Counted from the first letter of the stretch, positions 53,083 through 63,104 are shown. The stretch is 64,000 bases of DNA from NIOZ-UU35 sp964344175 (GCA_964344175.1 CAYFMI010000008.1:1-64000), one strand, 5' to 3'. Notes: generated by a model not told the origin, from the letters alone. Program-made: numbers and translations.

Positions 53083-53973
53083 ATGACAAAACGCAATATT
53101 TTCACTCGCATTTTCATCTCCCCTGACGAACCGCGCCTGCGCGCCGGATGGCGTTTGCTCATTCAAACGGCGCTAATGGCCCTCATAGGGATAGGAATCA
53201 GTTTTCTTTTCTTCTTGCCAAATATCTCAACATCCCAAATAAACCCGTTGCTGCTATCGCAAGTTGCCGAATTCGTGATCATCCTTCTTTCGGTTTATCT
53301 GGCGCGGCGCTTCCTGGATCGGCGTCGTTTTATCAGCCTGGGGTTGAAATTTGACCGTCAAGCCCTAAACGATATTCTGGCGGGAATCGTCATCACCGGG
53401 GTCATGATGGGGCTGATCTACCTGATTGAGTGGGCCTTTGACTGGCTCCAATTTCAGGGCTTCGCCTGGGATGTGCTGCCCGCTTCGAGGGTCGTCGGTG
53501 AGGCCCTGCTAATTTTGCTGGTTTTCATCTTTGTCGGCTGGAATGAAGAACTACTCAGCCGCGGTTACCACTTGCAAACGCTGGCTAGCGGCATCAATTT
53601 ATTCTGGGGCATCTTACTCTCTTCGGCGGTATTTGGCATTTTGCATCTTGGCAATCCCAACGCCACCTGGATCAGCGCCGCAGGCATCTTGCTGGCGGGC
53701 GTTTTCCTGGCTTATGGGTATGTACGCACCGGCCAGCTCTGGCTCTCAATTGGCTTGCACATCGGCTGGAATTACTTCGAGGGCGTGGTCTTTGGTTTTC
53801 CGGTTAGCGGGTTGGATATTTTCGCGCTGACACAGATCACCGTTGACGGGCCGGCGCTCTTCACCGGCGGAGCCTTTGGCCCCGAGGCCGGGTTGGTGCT
53901 GCTCCCCGCTCTGCTGCTGGGATTCCTTGCAACCCGGTGGTATACTCGCCACCGCGTTGGAATTACCATCTGA
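53083..53973 (+). CDS. CPBP-family intramembrane metalloprotease
   Basis: 296 aa with about eight TM segments. Motif 1 is WNEELLSRGYHLQTL (EExxxR), motif 2 SAVFGILHLGNP (FxxxH), motif 3 GLHIGWNYFEG (HxxxN): the CPBP/CAAX-protease triad. Bacterial members process or protect membrane proteins and peptides (e.g. bacteriocin immunity). Substrate unknown. Confidence 0.9.
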   Translation: MTKRNIFTRIFISPDEPRLRAGWRLLIQTALMALIGIGISFLFFLPNISTSQINPLLLSQVAEFVIILLSVYLARRFLDRRRFISLGLKFDRQALNDILAGIVITGVMMGLIYLIEWAFDWLQFQGFAWDVLPASRVVGEALLILLVFIFVGWNEELLSRGYHLQTLASGINLFWGILLSSAVFGILHLGNPNATWISAAGILLAGVFLAYGYVRTGQLWLSIGLHIGWNYFEGVVFGFPVSGLDIFALTQITVDGPALFTGGAFGPEAGLVLLPALLLGFLATRWYTRHRVGITI

Positions 53974-54039
53974 GCTGAAGCGCAAATTTGGCAGTTTCTC
54001 TTATCCACAACTCAGGTTAATAGATACGGAGAAGACACC

Positions 54040-55248
54040 ATGCAAGCACTCAAGGATATTCGCATTCTGGATATTACCCGCGCCCTGGCGGGGCCATTCT
54101 GTACGATGATGTTGGGCGACCTGGGGGCGGAAGTCATAAAAGTAGAACGCCCAGGACGGGGGGATGAAAGCCGGGGCTGGGGGCCGCCCTTTGTAGGAGA
54201 ACCTTACGGGCCGTATCCCGGCGAGTCGGCTTATTTTCTTTCGACCAACCGCAATAAACAAAGCATCACCATCAACTTGAAAAGTACTCAGGGACAGCAG
54301 ATCATCCGCCAACTGGCTATGAAATCGGATGTCTTTGTGGAGAATTATCGCACCGGCGTATTAGATAAGATGGGGTTGGGCTACCAGGATCTCCAGGCCC
54401 TCAACCCGGGTTTGGTGTATTGCTCCATCAGCGGCTATGGCCGCACCGGCCCTTATGCCGAACGCCCCGGCTACGATGCCATCCTCCAGGCAGAGGGCGG
54501 CATGATGGGCATCACCGGCCCTGTGGAGGGGCCGCCCTCGCGGGCCGGCATCCCTATCATCGACATCAATACCGGTATGTTTGCTGCTACTGCCATTTTG
54601 GCGGCCCTGCGCGCCCGCGATCTGACCGGTGAAGGCCAGCTCATCGACATCTCGCTATTCGATGCACATGTCGCCCTGCTCGCCAATGTCGCCGGGAATT
54701 ACCTCGTCGGCGGCAATCCACCGCAACGGTACGGCAACGGGCATCCCAACCTGACCCCCTACCAGGCTTTCCAGGCCAAAGACCGCTGGTTTGTGGTCGG
54801 AGCGGCCAACGAAAATCAGTGGGCTTTGTTGTGCAAGGTGATTGGCCGTGAAGATGTGAAAGATGATCCCCGCTTTGCCAGTAACGGCGAACGCATTGCC
54901 CACCGGGGCGAACTCAATGACCTGCTGAGCGAGGTCTTCATCACCCGCGCTGCTGAAGAATGGCTGAAAGATCTGCGGGAGGGAGGCCTGCCCTGTGGGC
55001 CGATCAATTCCATCCCCGATGTGTTCGCCCACCCTCAGGCTGTGCCGCGCAGCCTGATCGTCGAGAGTGAGCATCCCACCGCCGGAACAGTGAAATCAAG
55101 CGGTTTCCCCTACAAACTCTCCAAAACACCTGCCGATATTCATCGTCCGCCGCCCATGCTGGGTGAACACAATCAGGATGTATTAATCAATTTACTGGGA
55201 TACTCCCCGGAAGACGTCGCTGCATTTGAAGACCAAAACGTGTTATAG
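54040..55248 (+). CDS. class III CoA-transferase (CaiB/BaiF)
   Basis: 402 aa. N terminus LKDIRILDITRALAGPFCTMMLGDLGAEVIKVERP is the family signature; the catalytic Asp is expected in ERPGYDAILQAEGG (about residue 151). It transfers CoA between carboxylic acids. First of a four-gene plus-strand cluster with nitrilase, LctP-type permease and PPOX genes, pointing to activation of an imported organic acid. Confidence 0.93.
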   Translation: MQALKDIRILDITRALAGPFCTMMLGDLGAEVIKVERPGRGDESRGWGPPFVGEPYGPYPGESAYFLSTNRNKQSITINLKSTQGQQIIRQLAMKSDVFVENYRTGVLDKMGLGYQDLQALNPGLVYCSISGYGRTGPYAERPGYDAILQAEGGMMGITGPVEGPPSRAGIPIIDINTGMFAATAILAALRARDLTGEGQLIDISLFDAHVALLANVAGNYLVGGNPPQRYGNGHPNLTPYQAFQAKDRWFVVGAANENQWALLCKVIGREDVKDDPRFASNGERIAHRGELNDLLSEVFITRAAEEWLKDLREGGLPCGPINSIPDVFAHPQAVPRSLIVESEHPTAGTVKSSGFPYKLSKTPADIHRPPPMLGEHNQDVLINLLGYSPEDVAAFEDQNVL

Positions 55249-55283
55249 CCCGCCGCTTACCCGTAGAATAAACCGAGGAAGAT

Positions 55284-56183
55284 ATGAGAGAATTCACCGC
55301 TGCCTGTGTACAAATCGCCATCACCCCCAACGATGTGCCAGCCAACGTCGCCAAAGGCGTAAAATGGCTCAAGAAGGCGGTTGCCGAATACGATGCCGAA
55401 TTAGTGGCTTTTCCTGAAACGGTGACCACCGGCTACGATACCGGGTTGACCGCCGAAGAATTGTGGGATCTGGTTGATGAAGCCCCCGGTGAAATCACCC
55501 ATGCCATACAAGAAACTGCCAAAGATTTGGGCGTGCATGTTGTCTGGCCGTCGTACCGGCGCGGGGCTGAGCGCGGCAGCGTTTACAATTCATCTATTTT
55601 GATCGGGCCGGATGGGGCGATCATTGGCATTTACGACAAAACCCATCCCGCTCCCTGGGAGCGGCGCGGACATGGGGGCTGGGCCGAGGTGGGCACCCGC
55701 GCCGAGGTCTTTGAAACCTCCCTGGGGAATATCGGCATGATTATCTGCTATGATGGCGATTTCCCCGAACTCGCGCGCCTGCTGGCAATCCAGGGGGCCG
55801 ACGTGATCGTGCGGTCGGCAGCGTTGCAGCGCAGTTACGATATTTGGTATATCACCAACGCCGCCCGCGCATACGATAACCATATCTACCTGGTGGGCAG
55901 CAACCTGGTTGGCCCCGACGCCAGCGGGAATTATGGCTTTGGGCACAGTATGATCGTGAACCCCATCGCCTGGCGTTTGGCGCAGGCGCGCGGCACCGAA
56001 GAGATTATTGCCGCTAAATTAGACCCTGACCCCATGCGGCACATCGGCTGGGGAAGCAAGAGTCTCCAAACCTTCGATCATCTCGAAGACCGCAACCTGA
56101 CATTATACGAAGAAATTCTCAAGGAGGCGCGGGCGCGCTTCGAACCCGGGAAACGTTTCCCGCCCAAGGCCCCCTCCCAATAA
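55284..56183 (+). CDS. carbon-nitrogen hydrolase (nitrilase superfamily)
   Basis: 299 aa. Triad residues visible as Glu in FPETVTTGYD, Lys in YDKTHPAPWERR and Cys in IICYDGDFPELAR. Such enzymes cleave amides, nitriles or carbamoyl groups; aliphatic amidase or N-carbamoyl amidohydrolase are both possible. The stop is one base before the permease start, so the two are likely translationally coupled. Confidence 0.93.
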   Translation: MREFTAACVQIAITPNDVPANVAKGVKWLKKAVAEYDAELVAFPETVTTGYDTGLTAEELWDLVDEAPGEITHAIQETAKDLGVHVVWPSYRRGAERGSVYNSSILIGPDGAIIGIYDKTHPAPWERRGHGGWAEVGTRAEVFETSLGNIGMIICYDGDFPELARLLAIQGADVIVRSAALQRSYDIWYITNAARAYDNHIYLVGSNLVGPDASGNYGFGHSMIVNPIAWRLAQARGTEEIIAAKLDPDPMRHIGWGSKSLQTFDHLEDRNLTLYEEILKEARARFEPGKRFPPKAPSQ

Positions 56184-56184
56184 G

Positions 56185-57717
56185 ATGAGTTTTTTGCTTG
56201 CACTCACGCCGATTATTGTCATCCTGGCGTTAATGGTCGGGCTGCGCTGGGGGGCGGCCCGCGCCGGGGCTGCCGGATACCTCAGCGCGCTGTTGATTGC
56301 CATCTTCGCCTTCGGAGCCGGCCCCAAGTTATTGGCCGTGGCCCACACTAAATCGTTGCTGCTGACCGTAGATGTACTCTTCGTCATCTGGACGGCGTTT
56401 TTACTCTTTCGGGTCACCGATGAGGCCGGGGCGATCAAAGCGCTGGCACAGGCTTTGCCGCACCTCACTGCCGATAAAGGCATGCAGGCCCTGATTATCG
56501 GCTGGATCTTTGCATCCTTCGTGCAGGGGGTCGGCGGCTTCGGGGTGCCGATTGCCGTCATCGCCCCAATCATGGTGGGGCTGGGCTTTGCCCCGCTCTC
56601 AGCGGTGGTGATTCCCTCGGTGGGACACTCCTGGGCAGTCACATTCGGCTCGCTGGGTTCGTCGTTCAATGCCATGATGGCGGCCACCGGTTTAGATTGG
56701 CCGACCCTGGCATCCCCATCGGCGTTGTTCCTAGGCATCGCCGGGGCAGCTGTTGGCTTCATGGTGGCGCACGCCGCCGGAGGCTGGGCCGCAGTGCGGC
56801 GGCTTTGGGCGCCGGTCCTAATTCTGGGGCTGGTGATGGGGAGCGCCCAATATCTGGCAGCCACTTCCGGGTTGTGGAATATCGGAGCATTTTTAGGCAG
56901 CCTGGCCGGGCTGTTGGTGGCTTTCCCACTGGCGCGGCGCTATCGCGGAGATGTGAACAACCGCGAACCGCTGGACCTTCGCACCCTGGGCATTGCCATC
57001 TCCGGATACGGGGTGCTGATCGCCATCACGTTGGGCATCCAGCTCATCCCCGCAATAAAGACCTTTCTCGGCGGCGTGACCCTCAGCCTGAACTTTCCTG
57101 CCGTAGAAACCGCCCTCGGTTATGCCACCCCTGCCGGAAGCGGGCGCGACCTCCCCATCTTCCGCCATGCTGGGGCCATTTTGCTCTACTCTTCGCTTAT
57201 TGGTTACCTGCTTTACAAACGCGCCGGATGGTATCAGGGTGGAGCAGTCAAACGCATCCTCAGCGGTACGATGAAACAGGTGATGTCATCCAGCGTGGGG
57301 ATCGCCTCGATGGTGGGGATGGCGGTCGTGATGCAGCACGCCGGGATGACCGAAACCCTGGCGCGCGGACTTGCCGAAGGAGTGGGCATAGCTTTCCCAG
57401 CGGTGGCCCCCTGGATTGGGGCGTTGGGTGCGTTTATGACCGGCAGCAATACCAACTCAAACGTAGTCTTTGCCGCTTTGCAAATGCGCACCGCCGAACT
57501 ACTTGGCTACAGCGTGGCTCTGATCCTGGCCGCGCAAACCTCTGGCGGCGCTTTAGGCTCGGTCATTGCCCCCACCAAAATTGTTGTCGGCGCCAGCACC
57601 GGCGGCATGGCCGGGCGCGAAGGCGAAGTACTGCGGCAGATGCTGGTCTACACCGGGTCGCTGATCGCCCTGGTGAGCCTGATGGCGGTGGCAGGGGCCG
57701 AGATGGGAACCAGATAA
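56185..57717 (+). CDS. L-lactate permease family transporter
   Basis: 510 aa, about 13 TM helices. FVQGVGGFGVPIAVIAPIMVGLGF, GHSWAVTFGSLGSSF and MTGSNTNSNVVFAALQ, then IAPTKIVVGASTGG, are LctP (TC 2.A.14) motifs. It imports lactate/glycolate-type 2-hydroxy acids with protons. In this cluster it may bring in the substrate for the CoA-transferase or the amide hydrolase. Confidence 0.92.
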   Translation: MSFLLALTPIIVILALMVGLRWGAARAGAAGYLSALLIAIFAFGAGPKLLAVAHTKSLLLTVDVLFVIWTAFLLFRVTDEAGAIKALAQALPHLTADKGMQALIIGWIFASFVQGVGGFGVPIAVIAPIMVGLGFAPLSAVVIPSVGHSWAVTFGSLGSSFNAMMAATGLDWPTLASPSALFLGIAGAAVGFMVAHAAGGWAAVRRLWAPVLILGLVMGSAQYLAATSGLWNIGAFLGSLAGLLVAFPLARRYRGDVNNREPLDLRTLGIAISGYGVLIAITLGIQLIPAIKTFLGGVTLSLNFPAVETALGYATPAGSGRDLPIFRHAGAILLYSSLIGYLLYKRAGWYQGGAVKRILSGTMKQVMSSSVGIASMVGMAVVMQHAGMTETLARGLAEGVGIAFPAVAPWIGALGAFMTGSNTNSNVVFAALQMRTAELLGYSVALILAAQTSGGALGSVIAPTKIVVGASTGGMAGREGEVLRQMLVYTGSLIALVSLMAVAGAEMGTR

Positions 57718-57804
57718 ATGAAGTTAGCACTTTTGCAGCTCGATGCGAAGCTACCGAAAATTAAGGTACGCGCACCGATTGAATACTTTATACCAGGAGA
57801 ATCA

Positions 57805-58356
57805 ATGACAACAACCAATGACTACACCAAAATTCGGCGTAAAGATCGCGGCCAAGACGAGGGTTGGATCAAGGCATTTTTGGCGCGCTCCGAATTTGGC
57901 ACCCTGGCAACCGTACAAGGCGACCAACCCTTTGTAGTCACGCGCAACTTTGCCTATGATGAAAATGCCCATGCCATTTTTATGCACGGGGCCAAGAAAG
58001 GCCGCACCATCGAAAATGCGGCCAGCGCTCCCAAAGCATGCTTCAGCGCCAGCGAAGCGGGCCGTCTGCTGCCAGATGAGCGGGCAATGGAGTTCAGCAC
58101 CGAGTTTGCGGGCGTGGTCGCCTTTGGGCGCTTGCACATTGTCGAAGACTCATCGGAAGCCAAGCACGGCCTGCAATTGCTTTGCGACAAGTATTTTCCA
58201 CACCTGAAGCCTGAAGCCGATTACGAAACCGCCACCGACACCGATCTAAAAGTCACCGCGGTGCTGCGCATTGACATCGAAAGCTGGAGCGGCAAGGAAA
58301 AGAAAGCCGCCGATGATTTCCCCGGTGCGTTCTACTTCAAAGATGTTATTTCGTGA
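57805..58356 (+). CDS. pyridoxamine 5'-phosphate oxidase-like FMN protein
   Basis: 183 aa, split beta-barrel fold: RSEFGTLATVQGDQPFVVTRNFAYDENAHAIFMHGAKKGRTIEN is typical of the PPOX class 2/nitroimidazole resistance-like family. The ATG at 57805 follows AGGAGAATCA. An in-frame start at 57718 right after the permease stop would add a weakly plausible 29-residue N terminus. It ends within a terminator hairpin. Confidence 0.85.
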   Translation: MTTTNDYTKIRRKDRGQDEGWIKAFLARSEFGTLATVQGDQPFVVTRNFAYDENAHAIFMHGAKKGRTIENAASAPKACFSASEAGRLLPDERAMEFSTEFAGVVAFGRLHIVEDSSEAKHGLQLLCDKYFPHLKPEADYETATDTDLKVTAVLRIDIESWSGKEKKAADDFPGAFYFKDVIS

Positions 58357-58401
58357 TGAAGCCAGGAAACCAGGAATTTGCGTCCCTTCCTGACTTCATC
58401 A
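58354..58401 (+). terminator. hairpin after the PPOX gene
   Basis: TGATGAAGCCAGGAA / TTCCTGACTTCATCA, 15-bp stem with one mismatch, 18-nt loop; it starts at the stop codon. No strong T run. Confidence 0.6.
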
Positions 58402-58475
58402 TACAGGTTCAATAGGAGAATTCTCTATCGTACAATTAACAAGAAAAGTGAGTGAGAATAGGAGAACTACTTTCA

Positions 58476-58649
58476 ATGGTACCCTGGCTGCGTGAACACA
58501 AATTCGAAACCCACTTGAGCGCCTTTTTGCTGATGGCGCTGTCTTCCAGTGGGATGTATTTCTCAATGAGCGGCAACTCACACATGCTAACCTGGCTGTT
58601 GGTTGGGCTGTTCGCCGCGGCGAATCTGCTGGCAATGTTCGCCCAATGA
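58476..58649 (+). CDS. small two-TM protein
   Basis: 57 aa, MVPWLREHKFETHLSAFLLM at the start, hydrophobic segments in the middle and C terminus (LTWLLVGLFAAANLLAMF). AGGAG lies 11 nt before the ATG; GTG 58452 is an alternative. No family recognised. Confidence 0.5.
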   Translation: MVPWLREHKFETHLSAFLLMALSSSGMYFSMSGNSHMLTWLLVGLFAAANLLAMFAQ

Positions 58650-58654
58650 AGAAG

Positions 58655-58700
58655 CCCGCCGTAAACGGCGCAGTAGTCTGTCTTTTTCCGCATAAATCCG
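58655..58700. repeat. CGCCG..CGGCG/TTTTCCGCATAAA repeat, copy 2
   Basis: See copy 1 at 25514-25556. Both place the palindrome and the TTCCGCATAAA motif in the same order and spacing. Confidence 0.5.
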
Positions 58701-58875
58701 ATAACTCTCCGTGAAGGCGCGGATTCGTTCTATTTCTGTGGGTGGTTTTGCAGCCAAGAGAATGTAGCTATTCGTCCGCTCAAAGGCTGAGATAAAGATC
58801 CATCTGGAGACCGATGTCTCCGCATTTTTTTTTGAGTATCCTGGGGGTATCCATTTACACAAAAAGGAGTACATC

Positions 58876-60783
58876 ATGTCTAAACCTACCAAGTATTTCA
58901 TCATCCTCGCGACCCTGCTGGCCTTATTCAGCAGTATGGCTTGTGTCACAGTCACCCGCGCCTTCGAGAGCGAAGCTCCCTTTGAGAGCGCGGCCCCACC
59001 CCCACCCTCCATAGAGGCTGCCCCGCAAGATGACTTCGACTGCGACGACTGCCCCGACTACGATGATTACGAGTATGACGAAAATGACCGCCCCATCCTG
59101 AGTGGAGAGGAAGAACTACTCGATACCGAACACTTTCGGATACATTACACCACCTCAGGGCGTGATGCGGTGGCTTCGCTGGAATATGTCAATCAGGTTG
59201 CCGAAGCCCTGGAATATTCCTGGCAGGTCGAAATCGACCAGTTCGGCTGGGCTGCTCCGCCGCCCGATGAGGGCATCGGCGGCGACGACCGCTATGATGT
59301 CTACCTGCAAGAGATTCTCTGGGATGGCACTTTTGGCTATACCGAAGGCGGTGAGCAACGCTATCGCGGCGATGGTCAGGCGGGAGATAATCCCAATACC
59401 CCGGCTATCGAAAAACGCGCTGCGGCCTCCTTTATGGTACTCGACAACGACTACGCCGATTTAGACGAGTTTGCCATTGAGCATTATGCCGTGCTGGATG
59501 TGATGCGCTCAACCGTAGCACACGAATTCAATCACGCCATCCAATTCGGCTACGACGGCGAAGAACCCGCCGACTGGCTTTGGGAAGCCACTGCCACCTG
59601 GATGCAAGACGAAGTTTACGACGACATCAACGACGGCAACGAAGATCTGTTGGCCGTGTTCAAATCACCCGATAGTTGTCAACTGGCCTACGGCGGCGAG
59701 CAACGCGTCGAGGACGAGAACCACTGGTACGGCGAGTGGATCTTCATCCGCTTTATTTCTGAGCAATATGGGCATGAGACCGTGCGCGCGATCTGGGAAC
59801 AGAGCGCCCAACTCGACGGGTACGAAGCGATTGAAGCCGCCCTCAACGCCGCCGGAACCACGCTGGATGATACCCTGCGTAACTTCTCTGTCGCGCTGCT
59901 GACGCGGGCCTTCGAAGAAGGCGCCAGCTACCCGGTCTTACGGCTAGAAGGAGAAGCCCGCACCGGCACATTCACCCCCCTCGACGGGGTTGGTCAGATG
60001 GCCGCCGACTATGTTGAAATTCTCGCCGAAGGGCCTCTCACCATCACCCTGGATGCTGAAACACTCGATGGCATTCTCGTCGGTATCGCCGATGGGCAGG
60101 CCAGCCTTTTCTCGCTCACCGATGGCGAGGTGCGTGTCGATAGCGGGCCATTCGATCATCTCTACTTTATCGTTATCAACCCTGAACGCGCCGAAGGTGA
60201 ATTCGATTGCTATTTCAGCGAGTACACCATCGACGTGCGCACCGGTGGAGCGCCGCAAGCCGCTGCGCAAACGCTGCCCGCGGCCAATTTTGAGGCGCCG
60301 CAGGTCGAAGAGCTTATGGATCCGGAAGAATATTGGGGCGATGACTATGGCGATGGAGATTACGAGAGCATTGCGGCCCCGCAAGCGCTCATCCCCAACT
60401 ACCTCCCCGCCAATTACGCACTCTACGAAGCGTATATTATGACCGCTGAAGACTTTGGCGAAGATGCGATATGGTATGCGCCCGGAGGCGGCGAGGTCAC
60501 CGTAGTTGATTTTTATGGCCCCGGTGATGAAGACTACATTTCTGTCAGTTCGGCCAGCAACCCCTACGCCTCGCTGGACGAATTTCTCACCGAAGCCGAC
60601 TGGGAACCCTACGACGAAGAGTGGCATACGCTCAACGGCATTGACGTACTCATTGAAGACTACACCGATGAATATGGGCCATACAGTATTGCTACCTACC
60701 TGCTCGGCGGTCAATTTATCGTTGTCGAAGGCAGTGTCTCCGTCGCAGAAATGGCAAATGTCGTCGAAAGTTTGTTGAAATAA
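58876..60783 (+). CDS. putative metalloprotease lipoprotein
   Basis: 635 aa. Signal peptide with lipobox SSMAC; acidic linker (DCDDCPDYDDYEYDEND). The zinc site is HEFNHAIQFGYDGEEP (HExxH at ~residues 216-220) with a downstream Glu in WLWEATATWMQ, resembling MXAN_6640-type or M6-like secreted metalloproteases. The C terminus (~residues 480-635) has two beta-rich repeats. It is very acidic. Adjacent to a two-component system that may regulate it. Confidence 0.75.
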   Translation: MSKPTKYFIILATLLALFSSMACVTVTRAFESEAPFESAAPPPPSIEAAPQDDFDCDDCPDYDDYEYDENDRPILSGEEELLDTEHFRIHYTTSGRDAVASLEYVNQVAEALEYSWQVEIDQFGWAAPPPDEGIGGDDRYDVYLQEILWDGTFGYTEGGEQRYRGDGQAGDNPNTPAIEKRAAASFMVLDNDYADLDEFAIEHYAVLDVMRSTVAHEFNHAIQFGYDGEEPADWLWEATATWMQDEVYDDINDGNEDLLAVFKSPDSCQLAYGGEQRVEDENHWYGEWIFIRFISEQYGHETVRAIWEQSAQLDGYEAIEAALNAAGTTLDDTLRNFSVALLTRAFEEGASYPVLRLEGEARTGTFTPLDGVGQMAADYVEILAEGPLTITLDAETLDGILVGIADGQASLFSLTDGEVRVDSGPFDHLYFIVINPERAEGEFDCYFSEYTIDVRTGGAPQAAAQTLPAANFEAPQVEELMDPEEYWGDDYGDGDYESIAAPQALIPNYLPANYALYEAYIMTAEDFGEDAIWYAPGGGEVTVVDFYGPGDEDYISVSSASNPYASLDEFLTEADWEPYDEEWHTLNGIDVLIEDYTDEYGPYSIATYLLGGQFIVVEGSVSVAEMANVVESLLK

Positions 60784-60798
60784 CCTTATCCCTAAACC

Positions 60799-60878
60799 CG
60801 GGAAAGCCCGACAATAGGGGCGCGTAGCCCCCCACGCCCTTATTGTCGGAATATCTTTTATCGAACTGCGTCAATCCT
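60799..60878. mobile_element. MITE family 1, copy E (left end lost)
   Basis: GGAAAGCCCGACAATAGGGG arm, its complement CCTTATTGTCGGAATATC and the right end TTTTATCGAACTGCGTCAATCCT. No clear target duplication. The right end abuts the histidine kinase start. Confidence 0.7.
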
Positions 60879-60884
60879 AATCCT

Positions 60885-62372
60885 ATGAAAACGATGCAAA
60901 CCAAACTCACACTTTCCCATCTCGCCGTCACACTCATCACGGTGCTCAGCCTCTCAACGCTGATTGCGGGGGGCTATCTCATCTACCTGAAAACAGATCT
61001 CCCGGCACAATGGGCCGGCGACGAAGCCTGGTATATTGCCAATGAAATTGCCTGGCAGCTCGAGACCACCCCCCTGACAACCGAATTCGCCCAGGCGTTT
61101 ATTTGGGATTACGGCTTTGTGCCGGTCGGTGAAACCGATGGCGACAACCTATATTATGAAGATTGGCTGGTGATTCTCGCTCCTGGTGGGGAGGTGATAG
61201 CCAGTAACGATGCCTGGCGCTACCCCCCAGGAGCATCGCCCGACCTGAGCCAACTACCGGGGTGGGATAGTGAACTCTTCGCCGCAGAGACAGCCCTGGC
61301 AGGCTCTGAAGAGCTGGTGACCTATGCCGTCGGCGGCGAAGACCACATTGGGCAGGCCGCCATCATTACTGAGAATGGCACTCATCTTGGCTGGGTATAC
61401 TTGCGCATTGGGGGCGTTGGGGTCCCTTATAGCTCTGGCGAAACCCTGACCGCACTGGGGATAGTTATTTTAGTCGCCGGGGTAATTGCTTTGCTTGTCT
61501 CCGGCCTGAGTGGAAACTGGCTGGCGCGTTCGTTCAGCCGCCGGCTGCGCCGCATGAAGCAGGCCAGCGCAGCCCTGGCCGCCGGTGACTTAGACAGCCG
61601 TGTGCCAATTGAAGGGGAGGATGAAATTGCCCAGGTAGGAGAGCAATTCAACCTCATGGCCAACCAGATCAGCGCTCAAATGCACGATCTGCGTTCACTG
61701 GTTGAGCGCAACACCATGCTGGCCGAAGAAGCCCGCGCCCTGGCCGCCATTGATGAGCGCAACCGCCTGGCCCGCGAACTCCACGACGCTGTCAAGCAGC
61801 AAGTTTTCGCACTCAGCCTGTCGGCCAACGCGGTGCGTCAATTGCTCGAAAAAGCCCCCCAACAAGCCCATGCCCGCCTCTCCCAACTGGAAGGGCAGGC
61901 CCGCGACATTCACCTGGAAATGGATGCCATCATTAAGCAACTGCGCCCCGCTTCGCTAGGGGATGAGGGGCTGGCATCCGCTTTGAGGCAGTTATCGGCC
62001 AAATGGCAAGATCAACACCAAACCCCAGTCGTGTTGCGCATTCAAGGGGAACGCGAACTCCCCCTGGGGGTAGAACAGGCCTTATTCCGTATTTCCCAAG
62101 AAGTACTCAACAATATCGCCAAACACGCCCAGGCAACCCAGGTAACTATGCTGCTGGAATACGGCAGCGAACGCATTACGCTACGCATCGAAGATGATGG
62201 CATGGGCTTCGATATGGCGAAGACCGCCGCATCATCGTCTTTAGGGCTGCGCAGCATTCAAGAACGCGCCGATGAAATCAACGCCGTGCTCGATATTCGC
62301 AGTGCGGCAGGCGAAGGCTGCTTGGTGCAATTGCAAGCGGCCCTGCACGAATTTGGCAGTCTCCATACGTAA
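60885..62372 (+). CDS. NarL-type membrane sensor histidine kinase
   Basis: 495 aa. TM1 (HLAVTLITVLSLSTLIAGGYLIYL), an extracytoplasmic sensor of ~150 aa, TM2 (LGIVILVAGVIALLVSGL), HAMP, HisKA_3 with phospho-acceptor His in ERNRLARELHDAVKQQVF, and HATPase (IEDDGMGFD, SLGLRSIQERA). Its partner response regulator follows 26 nt later. ATG 60885 is used; the upstream TTG frame lies within the MITE copy. Confidence 0.92.
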   Translation: MKTMQTKLTLSHLAVTLITVLSLSTLIAGGYLIYLKTDLPAQWAGDEAWYIANEIAWQLETTPLTTEFAQAFIWDYGFVPVGETDGDNLYYEDWLVILAPGGEVIASNDAWRYPPGASPDLSQLPGWDSELFAAETALAGSEELVTYAVGGEDHIGQAAIITENGTHLGWVYLRIGGVGVPYSSGETLTALGIVILVAGVIALLVSGLSGNWLARSFSRRLRRMKQASAALAAGDLDSRVPIEGEDEIAQVGEQFNLMANQISAQMHDLRSLVERNTMLAEEARALAAIDERNRLARELHDAVKQQVFALSLSANAVRQLLEKAPQQAHARLSQLEGQARDIHLEMDAIIKQLRPASLGDEGLASALRQLSAKWQDQHQTPVVLRIQGERELPLGVEQALFRISQEVLNNIAKHAQATQVTMLLEYGSERITLRIEDDGMGFDMAKTAASSSLGLRSIQERADEINAVLDIRSAAGEGCLVQLQAALHEFGSLHT

Positions 62373-62398
62373 AGATAATTAGGAGTTTTCTCGATACG

Positions 62399-63049
62399 AT
62401 GACCGAAAAAATCAGCGTTTTCATTGTTGACGACCATCCCATTGTGCGGCAAGGGCTGCGCCAACTGCTGGAAGTCCAAGACGACCTGACAGTAGCCGGA
62501 GAAGCCGAAGACGGCCGCAGCGCCCTTGAGCAGATTCAAAGAAACCCGCCCGATGTCGTCTTGATGGATTTAGTCATGCCGGGGATGACCGGCGTAGAGG
62601 CCACCCGCGCCATCCGCGAGATCAGCCCACACACGCAGGTGGTTGTACTCACCAGCCATCACGAAGATGCGCTGGTTTTCCCGGCGATTAAAGCCGGGGC
62701 ATTGAGCTACCTGCTAAAAAGTTCACTGCCCGGCGAAGTGCTAGATGCCGTGCGCGCTGCCGCCCGCCATGAAGCCCGTTTGCATCCCCGCATTGCCAAA
62801 CGCCTGATGGAAGAGATCTCCGGCGACGCCCCCGCGCTGGAAAGCCTCACCCCGCGCGAGTTGGAAGTGCTCAAGCTCATCGCCCAGGGTTTCGATAACC
62901 GCCAGATCGCCAAAGCGTTGGTGGTGAGCGAGAAAACCGTCAAAACCCATGTCAGCAATATTCTCAGCAAATTACAACTCGCCGACCGTACCCAGGCGGC
63001 CATCTTCGCCATTCGGCAGCGCGTTGTTCCGCTTGACGAAGAGAGTTGA
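62399..63049 (+). CDS. LuxR/NarL-family response regulator
   Basis: 216 aa. Receiver VFIVDDHPIVRQGLRQLLE with phospho-Asp in VVLMDLVMPG and Lys in LLKSS; C-terminal HTH LTPRELEVLKLIAQGFDNRQIAKAL, EKTVKTHVSNIL. Cognate to the kinase just upstream. Confidence 0.95.
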   Translation: MTEKISVFIVDDHPIVRQGLRQLLEVQDDLTVAGEAEDGRSALEQIQRNPPDVVLMDLVMPGMTGVEATRAIREISPHTQVVVLTSHHEDALVFPAIKAGALSYLLKSSLPGEVLDAVRAAARHEARLHPRIAKRLMEEISGDAPALESLTPRELEVLKLIAQGFDNRQIAKALVVSEKTVKTHVSNILSKLQLADRTQAAIFAIRQRVVPLDEES

Positions 63050-63104
63050 TAGGTTCTGCAAGTTCCCCCGGCGATAATTGCAACAAGGTTTGACCTCCTT
63101 GCAA

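Noticed and set aside
56697..57764. 355-codon plus-strand ORF inside the lactate permease
   Set aside because: Shadow frame; Arg/Pro/Gly-rich composition without domains, while the permease frame is clear.
58587..59012. Minus-strand ORF between small TM gene and metalloprotease
   Set aside because: Overlaps two better-supported plus-strand genes; similarity to the region near 25.5 kb is explained by a short repeat.
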